Program-made: the position numbers and the translations under genes
Shown: positions 56,566 through 64,000 of the stretch, one piece after another
Numbering within the stretch: position 1 is the first letter of the stretch
Layout: the number at the start of each line of letters is the position of its first letter
The notes under the pieces: model-generated
Seen by the model: the letters and a program-made list of their open reading frames with translations, nothing else
The model's database searches: none
What the model was told of the DNA's origin: nothing
Assembly (NCBI GenBank): GCA_020633435.1
Contig: JACKDP010000002.1
Location: 696,001 to 760,000, forward strand
DNA length: 64,000 bases
Origin: Myxococcales bacterium
GTDB taxonomy: Bacteria > Myxococcota_A > Bradymonadia > UBA7976 > UBA1532
Direction: 5' to 3'

Positions 56566-57171
56566 ATGCCGATGAAGCCCGACGACCGCGTCACCGACCC
56601 CATCTCCGTGCTCCGCACGCTGTCCACCTGCGCCGGCCCGGTCGCGCTGACCCTGGTGCCGACGAGTGAGCCAGGCTACAAGACCGACCGGGTGCGGGAG
56701 CGCCTGGCGGTCGGTCCCATCGTCCTGAAGCGGGGTGAGGCCCTCGGCAGGGCCGACCGCAACGTGTTTCCTGGCCGGCCGTTGACGACCTCCGACGATC
56801 TCTGGCGGCTGGCCGACGTGCTCGTGGCCCAGCTTCAGCGTCGGCTGAAGTCGGCCCTGGACGACGCCATCGTGCTGGCCGACGGCCGCGTCCTGGCGGC
56901 CCTGGCGCCCGGCCTCGACGCCCAGCTCGACGTCAGCCGGGCCAGTCAGCCCGGGGCGAGCGCCGCCGTCGCGGTCGGTGTCTTCGATTTCACGCACAGG
57001 CTGGTCGCCCGCAACGACTTCGAACGCTGGCAGTCGACGCCCGCGACAGACACCCTCGCCTTCCACTCCCGCGTCGGTACAAAGTTCCGCGAGTTGCCGC
57101 ACGCCATCCACTTCTGGGACGGCGAGCACGAGGCTGTCGTGACGTTCGTCACCAACCCGTTCACCGGCTGA
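56566..57171 (+). CDS. Unknown protein divergent from NACHT gene
   Basis: The 201-residue protein starts at ATG 56566 (an in-frame ATG follows two codons later), with CGAGG five to nine bases upstream. It has no signal peptide or membrane helix. The N-terminal half has VALTLVPTSEPGYKTDRVRE. The C-terminal half is beta-like with FWDGEHEAVVTFVTNP. No domain is recognised. Being divergent from a STAND-type NTPase gene over a 172-base gap, it may share regulation or function with it. That is inference only. Confidence 0.65.
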   Translation: MPMKPDDRVTDPISVLRTLSTCAGPVALTLVPTSEPGYKTDRVRERLAVGPIVLKRGEALGRADRNVFPGRPLTTSDDLWRLADVLVAQLQRRLKSALDDAIVLADGRVLAALAPGLDAQLDVSRASQPGASAAVAVGVFDFTHRLVARNDFERWQSTPATDTLAFHSRVGTKFRELPHAIHFWDGEHEAVVTFVTNPFTG

Positions 57172-57228
57172 ACCGGCGACGCCACGCCAGGACAATGCGC
57201 GCGTTCGGCCCTCGGCCCACAAGGGAGG

Positions 57229-57492
57229 ATGACCGGGGAGGCCGGGGTCCGGCCCGCGTCGGCCGCGTCCTCGTGGTCGGCCGTGTCCCATGACCTGGGG
57301 GACCGGCGGGTCGTGCTGGAGCGTGAGCCACTCCGGGAGGTCGCTGGGCACGAGCCGGGCGGGGTCTGGGAGCGAGACCTGGCGTCGGCGCGGGCCCAGC
57401 ACATCCGCTGCGGCCTGCATGAGGGGGACGACCGGACGGTGCCGCCCGAGGAGCTGGGCGTGTGGCAGTGGGCCGTCGTCGCCTGCATGTAG
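57229..57492 (+). pseudogene. C-terminal remnant of the 52513-53199 gene
   Basis: This frame encodes 87 residues. Its last about 70 align with the C terminus of the 52.5-kb gene: GVWERDLASARAQHIR and HEGDDRTVPPEELGVW correspond to TVWERELPSVRAQHIR and GDDRTIGPEEIGAW. The N-terminal two thirds of that protein are missing. GGGAGG touches the ATG, too close for good initiation. It is best read as a decayed duplicate left beside the NACHT cassette. A short functional protein is the alternative. Confidence 0.6.
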
Positions 57493-57606
57493 CCTGCGGT
57501 TTGCCCGTGGATGCCTGATCTGCCATGGTAGGAGGCCGATGGCTGATCGGGCAGCGATGGAGGCTCTCTGGCCGTGGAACGCGTTGAAAGTACACGGAGT
57601 TTGACC

Positions 57607-58482
57607 ATGCGCCTGCGGTGGGCGGCGCTCGGGCTCGCGCTGCTGGCGACGGGCTGCAGCTTTGGGAAGTACCACCGGCTGCTGGTGGCTCACGAGGAGG
57701 CCGCGCCGACGCTGGCGGCCCGGTTGAAGGCCGCGCCCGTGGTCTACGTGCGGGAGCTCTTCATCTGGCGGCCCGGCGTGGCCGAGGCCACGCTGTGGCG
57801 GCCGGACCTGGCGGAGGGCGGCGCGAGCCTGGAGATCCAGCGCGGAGATGCGCTCCTGCGCAACGACTTCGCGCAGCGGCTCGCCGGGTACTGGGAGGAG
57901 CAGGGCGTCGCGAAGACCCTGGTGATGCTCCCGGACGGGGTGCCCGATCCGGCGGGGCTGGTGGTGCGGCCGGTGGTGGTCGGCATGTACCCGATGGACG
58001 CCGGCTGGAGCCACGCGACGCTCGAGATCACGGACGGCGGCGGGGACGAGGGGGTCTACTTCGCCCGGGTGGACCTGCCGACGCTGGTGGGGGAGCACGA
58101 GGCCCGGGAGCTCTTCAAGCGGCGTGACGCCGTCTACGTCCAGTCCATCGCGCACGCGCACCTGGCCTGGGCGGTCGCCGGTCTGGTCGGGACGGGGACG
58201 CTCCCGCGCTCGACCGACGGGCGCCCCACGGCCTGGACGTTGACCCAGAGCTTCGCCGCCGAGGCCGAGGGCAAGTACTGGGCGGAGCGGGCGCGGGCGC
58301 TCCCGCCCGGCGAGTCGACGCAGCGCGCCTACGCGCAGAAGCGGGCGCTGGATGCGCTGGAGAACTGGAACGCGCTGAACGCGCAGCTCTCGGCTGCCTG
58401 CAAGGGCGAAGGACTCACCGACATCGCGGCCTGCAGCCGGGCCGAGGCGCAGCGGCTGGGCCGCCCGGAGGGCAAGCGATGA
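57607..58482 (+). CDS. Lipoprotein of unknown function
   Basis: The 291-residue lipoprotein starts at ATG 57607; upstream in-frame codons give no export signal. It has the lipobox LALLATGC. The mature part contains AAPVVYVRELFIWRPG, RNDFAQRLAGYWEEQ and a helical C-terminal half. The latter contains RALPPGESTQRAYAQKRALD. No family is recognised. The stop overlaps the start of a second lipoprotein gene (ATGA), so the two are probably made together. Confidence 0.75.
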   Translation: MRLRWAALGLALLATGCSFGKYHRLLVAHEEAAPTLAARLKAAPVVYVRELFIWRPGVAEATLWRPDLAEGGASLEIQRGDALLRNDFAQRLAGYWEEQGVAKTLVMLPDGVPDPAGLVVRPVVVGMYPMDAGWSHATLEITDGGGDEGVYFARVDLPTLVGEHEARELFKRRDAVYVQSIAHAHLAWAVAGLVGTGTLPRSTDGRPTAWTLTQSFAAEAEGKYWAERARALPPGESTQRAYAQKRALDALENWNALNAQLSAACKGEGLTDIAACSRAEAQRLGRPEGKR

Positions 58483-59219
58483 GGGCCTTCACGCACGCCT
58501 GGGCCGGTCTGCTCCCGCTCCTCGCTGGCCTCGCGGCCTGTGGCGGGGGTCCGATGGCCGCCATGGACGACACCCCGTACTTCGTGGCCCGGGGCCGCTA
58601 CCCCGCCCGGGACAAGCTGCCGACGCTCACAGAGGACGCCGACCATGTGCTGCGGGGCCAGGGCTTCGTCGACATCGGCGCGCTCTACGTGGATGGCGTC
58701 GGCACCGAGGAGGGCATCGAGAAGCTGCTGCGCGCGGCCGCTGCGCGGCGAGGGGCCGACCGCGTCCAGGTGCTGCGGCGGGGGCCGGGCTTCCTGCCGA
58801 AGGCCCAGCGATCCATCGGCGGGGTGCTGTGGCGGCAGGGCGCGGCCCCCGACTGGGAGACGCCGGCGCCGGCCCCGGCAGCGCAGATCCGGGACCTCGA
58901 GGCCAGCCCGGTGACGACGTCGATCGAGACGCTGGACGTCGAGTGCCGCGCCGGCCGGCTGGTGGCCTGCGCGACCATCGCCGCGAGCCTCGCGCGGGCG
59001 CCTGGCCTGCTGGGCAAGCGGGTCTGGTCGGAGCGGTTCGGCGACTACCTCGTGCTGGTGCTGCACCTGGCGCAGTGGCACTGCGAGCGCGGTGATGCGA
59101 TCCCGGCGTGCCGGTATGGGGCGCAGATCACGACGGACGCGGCGCAGGCGGCCGACCTGGCCCGGCGTGGGTGCGAGGCGGGGGACCAGGTGGCGTGCGG
59201 GCTGGTGGGGCCGAAGTAG
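58479..59219 (+). CDS. Lipoprotein, coupled to upstream lipoprotein
   Basis: The 246-residue protein has the lipobox GLAAC. The mature N-terminal half has LYVDGVGTEEGIEKLLRAAA followed by VQVLRRGPG, an alpha/beta region like small lipid- or metal-binding modules. The C-terminal half is Cys-containing and helical (CRAGRLVACATIAASLARAP, CERGDAIPACRYGAQIT, RGCEAGDQVACGLVG), resembling Sel1/TPR-type Cys helices. The precise role is unknown. Its start overlaps the preceding stop. Confidence 0.75.
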   Translation: MRAFTHAWAGLLPLLAGLAACGGGPMAAMDDTPYFVARGRYPARDKLPTLTEDADHVLRGQGFVDIGALYVDGVGTEEGIEKLLRAAAARRGADRVQVLRRGPGFLPKAQRSIGGVLWRQGAAPDWETPAPAPAAQIRDLEASPVTTSIETLDVECRAGRLVACATIAASLARAPGLLGKRVWSERFGDYLVLVLHLAQWHCERGDAIPACRYGAQITTDAAQAADLARRGCEAGDQVACGLVGPK

Positions 59220-59358
59220 AGGGCGGCCGCGCCTCTGGTCAGCATGCGGGGGCCCGCCGACACGGCCGCTCAGGGAGCGCCTTGTGGGATCGGGCACCTG
59301 CCTGTCGGGCTTGACCCTTGACCCAGCCCCCTGCGGCTGGCGAGGGTGCGGGCAGGCG

Positions 59359-60450
59359 ATGCGGGGGGTCGGCGGCGTGCAGAGGTGGTGGGTGCTCGCG
59401 CTGGGCTTGCTCGGCTGCGACGACGGCCGGCAGGCGGTCATGCCGGCGGATGCGGTGACCAATGCCGCGGTCGACGCCGTGGCCGACGCGACGGCGGACG
59501 CGGGGCTGGATGCAGGCACGTTGGCTGACCAGGGGGTGGCCGACGCCGCTGTCGATGCTCGCGTCGCCGATGCGACAGCGGACGCCCTGCTGGACGCGAC
59601 GCTGGAGCCGCCTGACGCTGCGCCTTTGCCAGCGTGCCCTGCCTTCGGGGAGCCGGTCGCGCTGGGCAGCGTCGCGGTCGGGGAGGTCTGGGAGGCGAGC
59701 GGGGTGGTGGAGAGCCGCCGGGCGCGTGACGTGCTGTGGCTGCACAATGACTCGGGAGACACCGCGCGGCTCTTCGCGGTGACGACGGCGGGCGTGGGGC
59801 TGGGGGTGTTCACGCTGGACGCGCCGAGGCCGGTGGACTGGGAGGATGTGGCCGTCGGGCCAGGGCCGGAGGCGGGTCAGAGCTACCTGTACATCGGGGA
59901 CATCGGGGACAACTTGCGGGTGCGGGAGACGCTGCGAGTCTACCGGGTGGCGGAGCCCGTCGTGGATGGGCGAGACGCGAGCATCGGGGGCGTGGAGGTC
60001 TTCCAGCTCGTCTACCCCGATGGCCCCCATGACTGCGAGACGCTGATGGTCGATCCGCGCTCGGGGGATGTCTTCCTGGTGGTCAAGTCGGCGGATGGCG
60101 TGTCGCCGGTCTTCCGCGCGCGGGCGCCGCTGCATGAGGGGGCGAACGCGCTGGAGGAGGTGGCCCGGCTGACGTTCGGGGCCGAGCCGCTGCCCGGGGG
60201 GACGCTGACGACGGGTGGGGACATCTCGGCGTCGGGGGACGCGGTGATAATTCGGACGTACGGGTCGGCATATCTGTGGCGGCGGGGGCCCGGGAAGTCG
60301 GTGGCCGAGGCGCTGGCGACGCCGCCATGCCGGTTGCCGCTGGCGCGGGAGCCCCAGGGGGAGGCCATCGGGTTCGCGGCAGACGGGCGGGGGTTCTTCA
60401 CGGTCAGCGAGCAGGCCGAGCAGCCCATCTACTTCTCGCCGAGGCGATGA
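59359..60450 (+). CDS. Beta-propeller-like lipoprotein
   Basis: The 363-residue protein begins at ATG 59359. Its lipobox is LALGLLGC and is followed by an Asp-Ala linker with DAVADATADAG runs. From about residue 95 it carries a repeated beta pattern: WLHNDSGDTARLF, VDWEDVAVGPGPEAGQSYLY, IGDIGDNLRVRETLRVYRV, CETLMVDPRSGDVFLVVKS and EAIGFAADGRGFFTVSE. This signature is common in secreted bacterial propellers annotated as phytase-like or esterase-like. No catalytic residues were confirmed. The gene is monocistronic, with a hairpin 45 bases past its stop. Confidence 0.8.
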   Translation: MRGVGGVQRWWVLALGLLGCDDGRQAVMPADAVTNAAVDAVADATADAGLDAGTLADQGVADAAVDARVADATADALLDATLEPPDAAPLPACPAFGEPVALGSVAVGEVWEASGVVESRRARDVLWLHNDSGDTARLFAVTTAGVGLGVFTLDAPRPVDWEDVAVGPGPEAGQSYLYIGDIGDNLRVRETLRVYRVAEPVVDGRDASIGGVEVFQLVYPDGPHDCETLMVDPRSGDVFLVVKSADGVSPVFRARAPLHEGANALEEVARLTFGAEPLPGGTLTTGGDISASGDAVIIRTYGSAYLWRRGPGKSVAEALATPPCRLPLAREPQGEAIGFAADGRGFFTVSEQAEQPIYFSPRR

Positions 60451-60759
60451 GGCCTGGGGCGTGGCCCAGCGATTTCTTCGTCGTTTCAGGACGTTGGCGC
60501 CCGGCACCGGGCGCCAGTCGATGACCGAGTATGTCTTGGGGAGGGTGTTCGGCAGCAGGCAGGCTGGAACTGACGAGGGGGGCGGGAGGGGCTGTGGGGG
60601 GTCTCGGCGGGTGGCTCTGGCTCGGCGGGGTGCCTGGAGGTCGCGGCCCGGCTGCCGACCAGCCCGGCCGGCCCACCTGTCCCAGCCTCCAGGCGCAGCT
60701 CGCCCTCTGCGCTCCCACCAGGCGCCACCGCCGCTCGACTCAGCGCGCGTCCACCACGA
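60451..60759. other. 309-base intergenic region between convergent genes
   Basis: No convincing gene is seen. The region holds a strong hairpin at 60495-60516. A GC-rich, Pro/Arg-coding-looking stretch after 60560 is typical of shadow frames in this composition. It separates the propeller lipoprotein from the stop of the REP-type transposase. Confidence 0.6.
60495..60516 (+). terminator. 10-bp stem hairpin after propeller gene
   Basis: TGGCGCCCGG-ca-CCGGGCGCCA is a perfect inverted repeat 45 bases after the stop. No T-run follows, so it is either a Rho-assisted terminator or a REP-like palindrome recognised by the neighbouring REP-type transposase. Confidence 0.45.
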
Positions 60760-61713
60760 TCACCCGCTGCCCCGCCAGAGGGTCTTCCTCGCATGCGACG
60801 GCGGGATCGTCCCCGGCGGGAACGGGATCAGCGGCCGGCTCGGGTCGGCGAGCCACTGCCAGTAGGCGATGTGCGCCTCCGTGTACGCCGCCTTCAGCGC
60901 GTCGTGGAGCTCGAGCCACTCGGCCTGCTGCGCCTTCGTGCCGTGCACGACGGGCGCGGGGCTGCGCTTGCGTGCCCGCGGGCGCGTCCATGGGTCGACG
61001 CGGCGCGCGGCTTCCGGGTCGGGGACGGGCAGGCCGGCCTTCTTGCGGCGCGGGCGGTGCTCGGCGGCGATGCCGTCGGCGAGCTCCCACATGAGCTGGC
61101 GGTGGGCGCGCGGGGTGAGGTCGCCCAGGCCAGGCAGGCGGTCGAGGCGCACCGTGAGGGTCTCCGCGCGGCCGTTGGCGTGCCAGAAGGTGCCCCGCGC
61201 CGGCTCGCCCCGCAGCAGCGCGGGGTTGGAGCAGGCGAAGACGTCGTCGGCGGGGTGGCGGGACACCAGCTCGGCCGTGGCCTGGCCCATCAGGTACCGC
61301 ATCCGGTCGAGCGCGTGAGCCAGCGAGACGACCTGGATGGCGTGGTTGGGGATGAGGAGCTGGCCCGTCCGGTCGTGGAACCGGTTGATCCGCCTGGAGA
61401 TCTCCCGGCACGTCCACTCGAGCAGCAGGCTCTTGTGCACCAGCTCGACGACGCCGATGAGCAGGTGCAGGTGGTTGGACATGAAGTAGTAGGCGTAGAG
61501 GTCGAAGTCGAACTCGAAGCCACCGGCCTCCCCCACCTTCTGCTGCGCCCGCCCCAGGATGCCGGTCACCAGGTCGACGACCTCGTGCTTCGGCGCGAGC
61601 AGGAAGAGGTCGTCGGTGACCTTGCAGGTGACCTCGAAGACGAGCACCTCCTGCCCGAGGCGGGGGCTGATGAAGCGGTGCTCGGCCATCTCGATGCGCA
61701 GCGTGGCGGGCAT
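60760..61713 (-). CDS. REP-associated (Y1/IS200-like) transposase
   Basis: The 317-residue protein starts at ATG 61713 with GGAGG eight bases upstream. The centre has the HUH motif in AYYFMSNHLHLLIGV, and the N-terminal half has the fold of Y1 transposases. Tyr candidates lie in the following helices (RMRYLMGQATAELV). The tail (WLADPSRPLIPFPPGTIPP) resembles RAYT-type proteins found as single copies in chromosomes. These act on REP palindromes. No terminal inverted repeats of a classical IS were seen. Two palindromic structures flank the gene, at 60495-60516 and 61776-61815. Confidence 0.82.
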   Translation of the reverse strand: MPATLRIEMAEHRFISPRLGQEVLVFEVTCKVTDDLFLLAPKHEVVDLVTGILGRAQQKVGEAGGFEFDFDLYAYYFMSNHLHLLIGVVELVHKSLLLEWTCREISRRINRFHDRTGQLLIPNHAIQVVSLAHALDRMRYLMGQATAELVSRHPADDVFACSNPALLRGEPARGTFWHANGRAETLTVRLDRLPGLGDLTPRAHRQLMWELADGIAAEHRPRRKKAGLPVPDPEAARRVDPWTRPRARKRSPAPVVHGTKAQQAEWLELHDALKAAYTEAHIAYWQWLADPSRPLIPFPPGTIPPSHARKTLWRGSG

Positions 61714-61775
61714 GGGGGCGTCCTCCGGGCGATGGGGGCCTCCATTCCCTTCGGTCAGTCGCGGCGCGTGTCGCA

Positions 61776-61815
61776 GACTTTTTCCGAAGCTGTTGAACGT
61801 GAAGGGAAAAAAGTC
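61776..61815. repeat. A/T-rich inverted repeat upstream of transposase
   Basis: GACTTTTTCC (61776-61785) and GGGAAAAAAGTC (61804-61815) can pair with one bulge around an 18-base loop. In this GC-rich context such a sequence stands out. It lies between the stop of the MYXO-CTERM gene and the transposase start, so it may be a terminator, a transposase site or part of a promoter. Confidence 0.55.
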
Positions 61816-61826
61816 GGGGGCTGGCC

Positions 61827-64000
61827 TCAGCGCCGGCGGCGCCGCAGGAGGACGAGCGCAGCGAGCAGCAGGATCGCCGGCGGCGGCCGGTCGTCCCCCA
61901 CATCGCAGGTGCAGTCGCCGTTCTCCTGGGGGCTGGCCCCCGTGGTGCCGTCGAAGGCGGCGTCCACCAGGCCACGGTCGGTCGGCGCCTGGGCGTCGCC
62001 GGTGATGCTGGCGTCCACGGGCGGGCCGGCGTCGCGCGCGGGCTGGGCGTCCTCGATGGCCGCGTCTTCCACCGCCGCGTCCTCGGGCAGGCCCGCGTCC
62101 TCGATGGTGCCCGCGTCGACGCCGCCGTCCGGGGTGCCCGGGTCGCCGTCCAGCACGCACTCGCCCCCGACCTCACGGCTGCCTTCCGCGCAGCACGCGG
62201 CCTCAACGCAGCCGCGGCCACCGCAGTCGGCCACCCGCTCCTCGACCTCGTAGCAGCTCGACAGCGAGAAGACGTCGCCGCCCTCGCAGCCCAGCCGCGC
62301 CCCCGCCACGCACTCGCAGTCGCCCTGCTCGGGCATGCAGAGGCCCTCGCCCCCCTCGCCGGCCTGGCAGACGGTGCCGTTGGCGCAGAGCTCACCCGCG
62401 CACGCGACCACGCAGTGCCGGCCCGAGGGGAACTCGACGCACTTGTTGTCGCCGGCCCCGCAGTCGGCGTCGATCTGGCACGCGGCGCAGACCGTGATGC
62501 GGCAGGCGTCATCGATGCACCCCTCGCCCGGGCCGCAGTCGGCGTCGGCGTGGCAGCACCCGGGCACCCGCTCCTGCGAGCAGCCCACCGCGGGGTCGCA
62601 CAGGCCCACCGTGCAGGCGTCCCCGTCCTCGCAGTCGACGTCCTGGCCCACGCAGACCTGGTCCACGCAGGTGTCTCCCTGCGTGCAGGCGTTGCCGTCA
62701 TCGCAGGCCCCCACGAGGTCCTCGCTCTGGCAGACCCCCGCGACGCAGACGTCCCGGGTGCAGGCGTTGCCATCCTCGCAGACCATCGGGGTGCCACCGC
62801 AGGCGCCGCCGCCACACCGGTCGTCCAGCGTGCAGGCGTCGCCGTCGTCGCACGGGTCGTTGTTGGGCTCGAACAGGCAGCGCCCGTTGGGCCCGCACGA
62901 GTCCGTCGTGCAGGGGTTGTTGTCGTCGCAGTCCGGGCACGCCATGCAGTTGGGGAACCCGCCGAACCCCGGGGCGCACGCGTCGCAGGCGTCGCCGACG
63001 ATGTTGGGGCCGCAGGCGCAGACCGGCGCCTCGGCCGGACCACCGCACACCCCGGCCCCGTTGCAGGGGTTGGCCGCGCCGCCGGGGCACTCGCCGCACA
63101 CGAAGCCATCCCCCAGGAAGCCCGGCGGGCACTCGCACTGGAAGCCGCCCGGCGTGTTGGTGCAGATGCCGTCGGCGTCGCAGGGCGAGTTCAGGCACTC
63201 GTCGACGTCCCGGCACAGGCGCCCGTTGCCGAAGTAGCCCGGGTTGCACTCGCAGATGAAGCTGCCGGGGACGTTGGTGCACGTCGCGTTGGCGTCGCAG
63301 AGGCCCCGCGCGCACTCGTCGTCGTCCACGCAGGTCAGGCCGTCGCCCACATAGCCGCGCTGGCAGGTGCAGGCGAAGCTGCCGTCCCGGTTCTCGCAGG
63401 TGGCGTGCGGATCGCACGGGTCGTCCTGGCACTCGTCCACGTCCACGCAGACGAAGCCATCGCCCACATAGCCCGGGGCACAGGCGCAGTCGAAGGCGCC
63501 GGGCCGGTTGGTGCACAGGGCGTGCGGGCCGCAGGCGTTGGCCGCGCACTCGTCGATGTCGGCGCAGGCGAAGCCATCCCCCTCGAAGCCGGGCTCGCAG
63601 GTGCACTCGAAGCCGCCGGGGGTGTTCTCGCAGGTCGCCATGGGATCGCACGGCCCCGCCGCGCACTCGTCGATGTCGTCGCAGGTGATGCCGTCGCCGA
63701 CGAAGCCCTGCGGGCACGCGCGGAACGCCACCGTCAGCGTCGGCCGCCGCCCCGGATCCCGGGCCTCGGAGGCCGCGAAGTGCCACTCGTCGCTGCCACC
63801 GGCCCCCATGAGCAGGACCCAGCCCAGGTTGGGATCCCCACCCAGCCAGGCGTTGACGCTGTCGGTCACGTCGAAGCTGACCGGCACGTTGATGAGGTTG
63901 GAGAAGCCCGCCGCGTCGGCGCCGGCCACCGCCTGCAGGCCGTCCACGGCCACCCCGCCCCCGAAGTCCTCCCACGTGAAGCCATCGTTCCAGGGCTGCA
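61827..64000 (-). CDS. DNRLRE / EGF-repeat protein with MYXO-CTERM, N terminus outside window
   Basis: The frame is open to the right edge (WNDGFTWEDFGG), so the start lies beyond 64000. The visible 724 residues start with the end of a DNRLRE-like domain (VPVSFDVTDSVNAWL, RPTLTVAF). Then there are five calcium-binding EGF-like units (DIDECAAGPCDPMATC, DVDECQDDPCDPHATC, DVDECLNSPCDADGIC) and metallothionein-like Cys units (CDDGDACTLDDRC, CEDGNACTRDVC). Further Cys modules and an Asp-Ala linker follow. The end, NGDCTCDVG with a hydrophobic LLLAALVLL helix and RRRRR, is a MYXO-CTERM sorting signal. The protein is processed and surface displayed by family knowledge. Confidence 0.88.
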   Translation of the reverse strand, partial: QPWNDGFTWEDFGGGVAVDGLQAVAGADAAGFSNLINVPVSFDVTDSVNAWLGGDPNLGWVLLMGAGGSDEWHFAASEARDPGRRPTLTVAFRACPQGFVGDGITCDDIDECAAGPCDPMATCENTPGGFECTCEPGFEGDGFACADIDECAANACGPHALCTNRPGAFDCACAPGYVGDGFVCVDVDECQDDPCDPHATCENRDGSFACTCQRGYVGDGLTCVDDDECARGLCDANATCTNVPGSFICECNPGYFGNGRLCRDVDECLNSPCDADGICTNTPGGFQCECPPGFLGDGFVCGECPGGAANPCNGAGVCGGPAEAPVCACGPNIVGDACDACAPGFGGFPNCMACPDCDDNNPCTTDSCGPNGRCLFEPNNDPCDDGDACTLDDRCGGGACGGTPMVCEDGNACTRDVCVAGVCQSEDLVGACDDGNACTQGDTCVDQVCVGQDVDCEDGDACTVGLCDPAVGCSQERVPGCCHADADCGPGEGCIDDACRITVCAACQIDADCGAGDNKCVEFPSGRHCVVACAGELCANGTVCQAGEGGEGLCMPEQGDCECVAGARLGCEGGDVFSLSSCYEVEERVADCGGRGCVEAACCAEGSREVGGECVLDGDPGTPDGGVDAGTIEDAGLPEDAAVEDAAIEDAQPARDAGPPVDASITGDAQAPTDRGLVDAAFDGTTGASPQENGDCTCDVGDDRPPPAILLLAALVLLRRRRR

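Noticed and set aside
60461..60865. 134-codon plus-strand frame after the propeller gene
   Set aside because: It overlaps the transposase 3' end, lacks a ribosome-binding site and is Arg/Pro-rich, as expected for a shadow frame.

Overview
The window is 64 kb of very high-GC bacterial chromosome. Several features point to Myxococcota (the former myxobacterial Deltaproteobacteria). Many secreted lipoproteins carry Gly/Ala or Asp-Ala linkers behind a lipobox. Proteins contain myxobacterial disulfide repeats, MopE-type CDGIDNDCDG repeats, TSP3-like calcium repeats and PPC-like domains. Two proteins end in MYXO-CTERM-like signals (C-terminal Cys, hydrophobic helix, Arg run). There are also a eukaryote-type Ser/Thr kinase, two sigma54-type enhancer-binding proteins and a fused branched-chain 2-oxoacid dehydrogenase E1. 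No rRNA, tRNA or CRISPR was recognised, and the only mobile-element gene seen is one REP-type transposase.

Layout. 1-7.4 kb: two tandem von Willebrand A/TSP3 lipoproteins, a PPC-like lipoprotein and a convergent Gly-rich lipoprotein behind a UUCG hairpin. 7.5-12.1 kb (minus): FHA-GAF-sigma54 activator, then a Ser/Thr kinase and a TPR-like envelope protein. 12.2-14.4 kb (plus): GT4 and GT9 glycosyltransferases and a single-domain response regulator, all overlapping. 14.4-18.2 kb (minus): PrkA-type kinase, coiled-coil periplasmic protein and OmpA lipoprotein. 18.3-19.9 kb (minus): a DsbD-N-like lipoprotein, and a membrane-anchored caspase/CHAT-like protein coupled to a small three-helix membrane protein. 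19.9-28.3 kb: class V PLP enzyme, a duplicated VanY-like peptidase, a Kelch lipoprotein and a giant Cys-repeat dipeptidase-like protein; the last three each carry a frame break. 28.4-34.1 kb (plus): ferritin-like/ATP-grasp fusion, outer-membrane protein, Bax-inhibitor-1 protein, two small paralogous lipoproteins with an NSGWY motif and a second ferritin-like diiron protein. 34.1-41.6 kb: NYN/OST-HTH protein, ASPIC/UnbV-type propeller, membrane protein, aminotransferase and fused E1. 41.7-51.1 kb: an 1123-residue secreted protein with Kazal and Kunitz domains, a sigma54-type regulator with an altered GAFTGA loop, a lower-GC orphan and two large Cys-rich lipoproteins. 51.2-57.5 kb: PA2779/PA2778-type pair, a NACHT-pentapeptide protein and a duplicated gene remnant. 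57.6-64 kb: lipoproteins, the REP-type transposase and a DNRLRE/EGF/MYXO-CTERM protein running off the right end.

Most of the content is cell-surface and secreted biology: calcium-binding, disulfide-rich, protease and protease-inhibitor domains, with regulators among them. The most novel-looking units are the NSGWY lipoprotein/diiron cassette (32.5-34.1 kb), the ferritin-like/ATP-grasp fusion (28.4 kb), the caspase-like/TM pair (18.9-19.9 kb), and the Kazal-Kunitz protein. Five genes need a one-base correction, and two contain internal compensating indel pairs, almost all in G/C runs. The assembly may therefore hold homopolymer errors, and frame-dependent conclusions should be read with that in mind.
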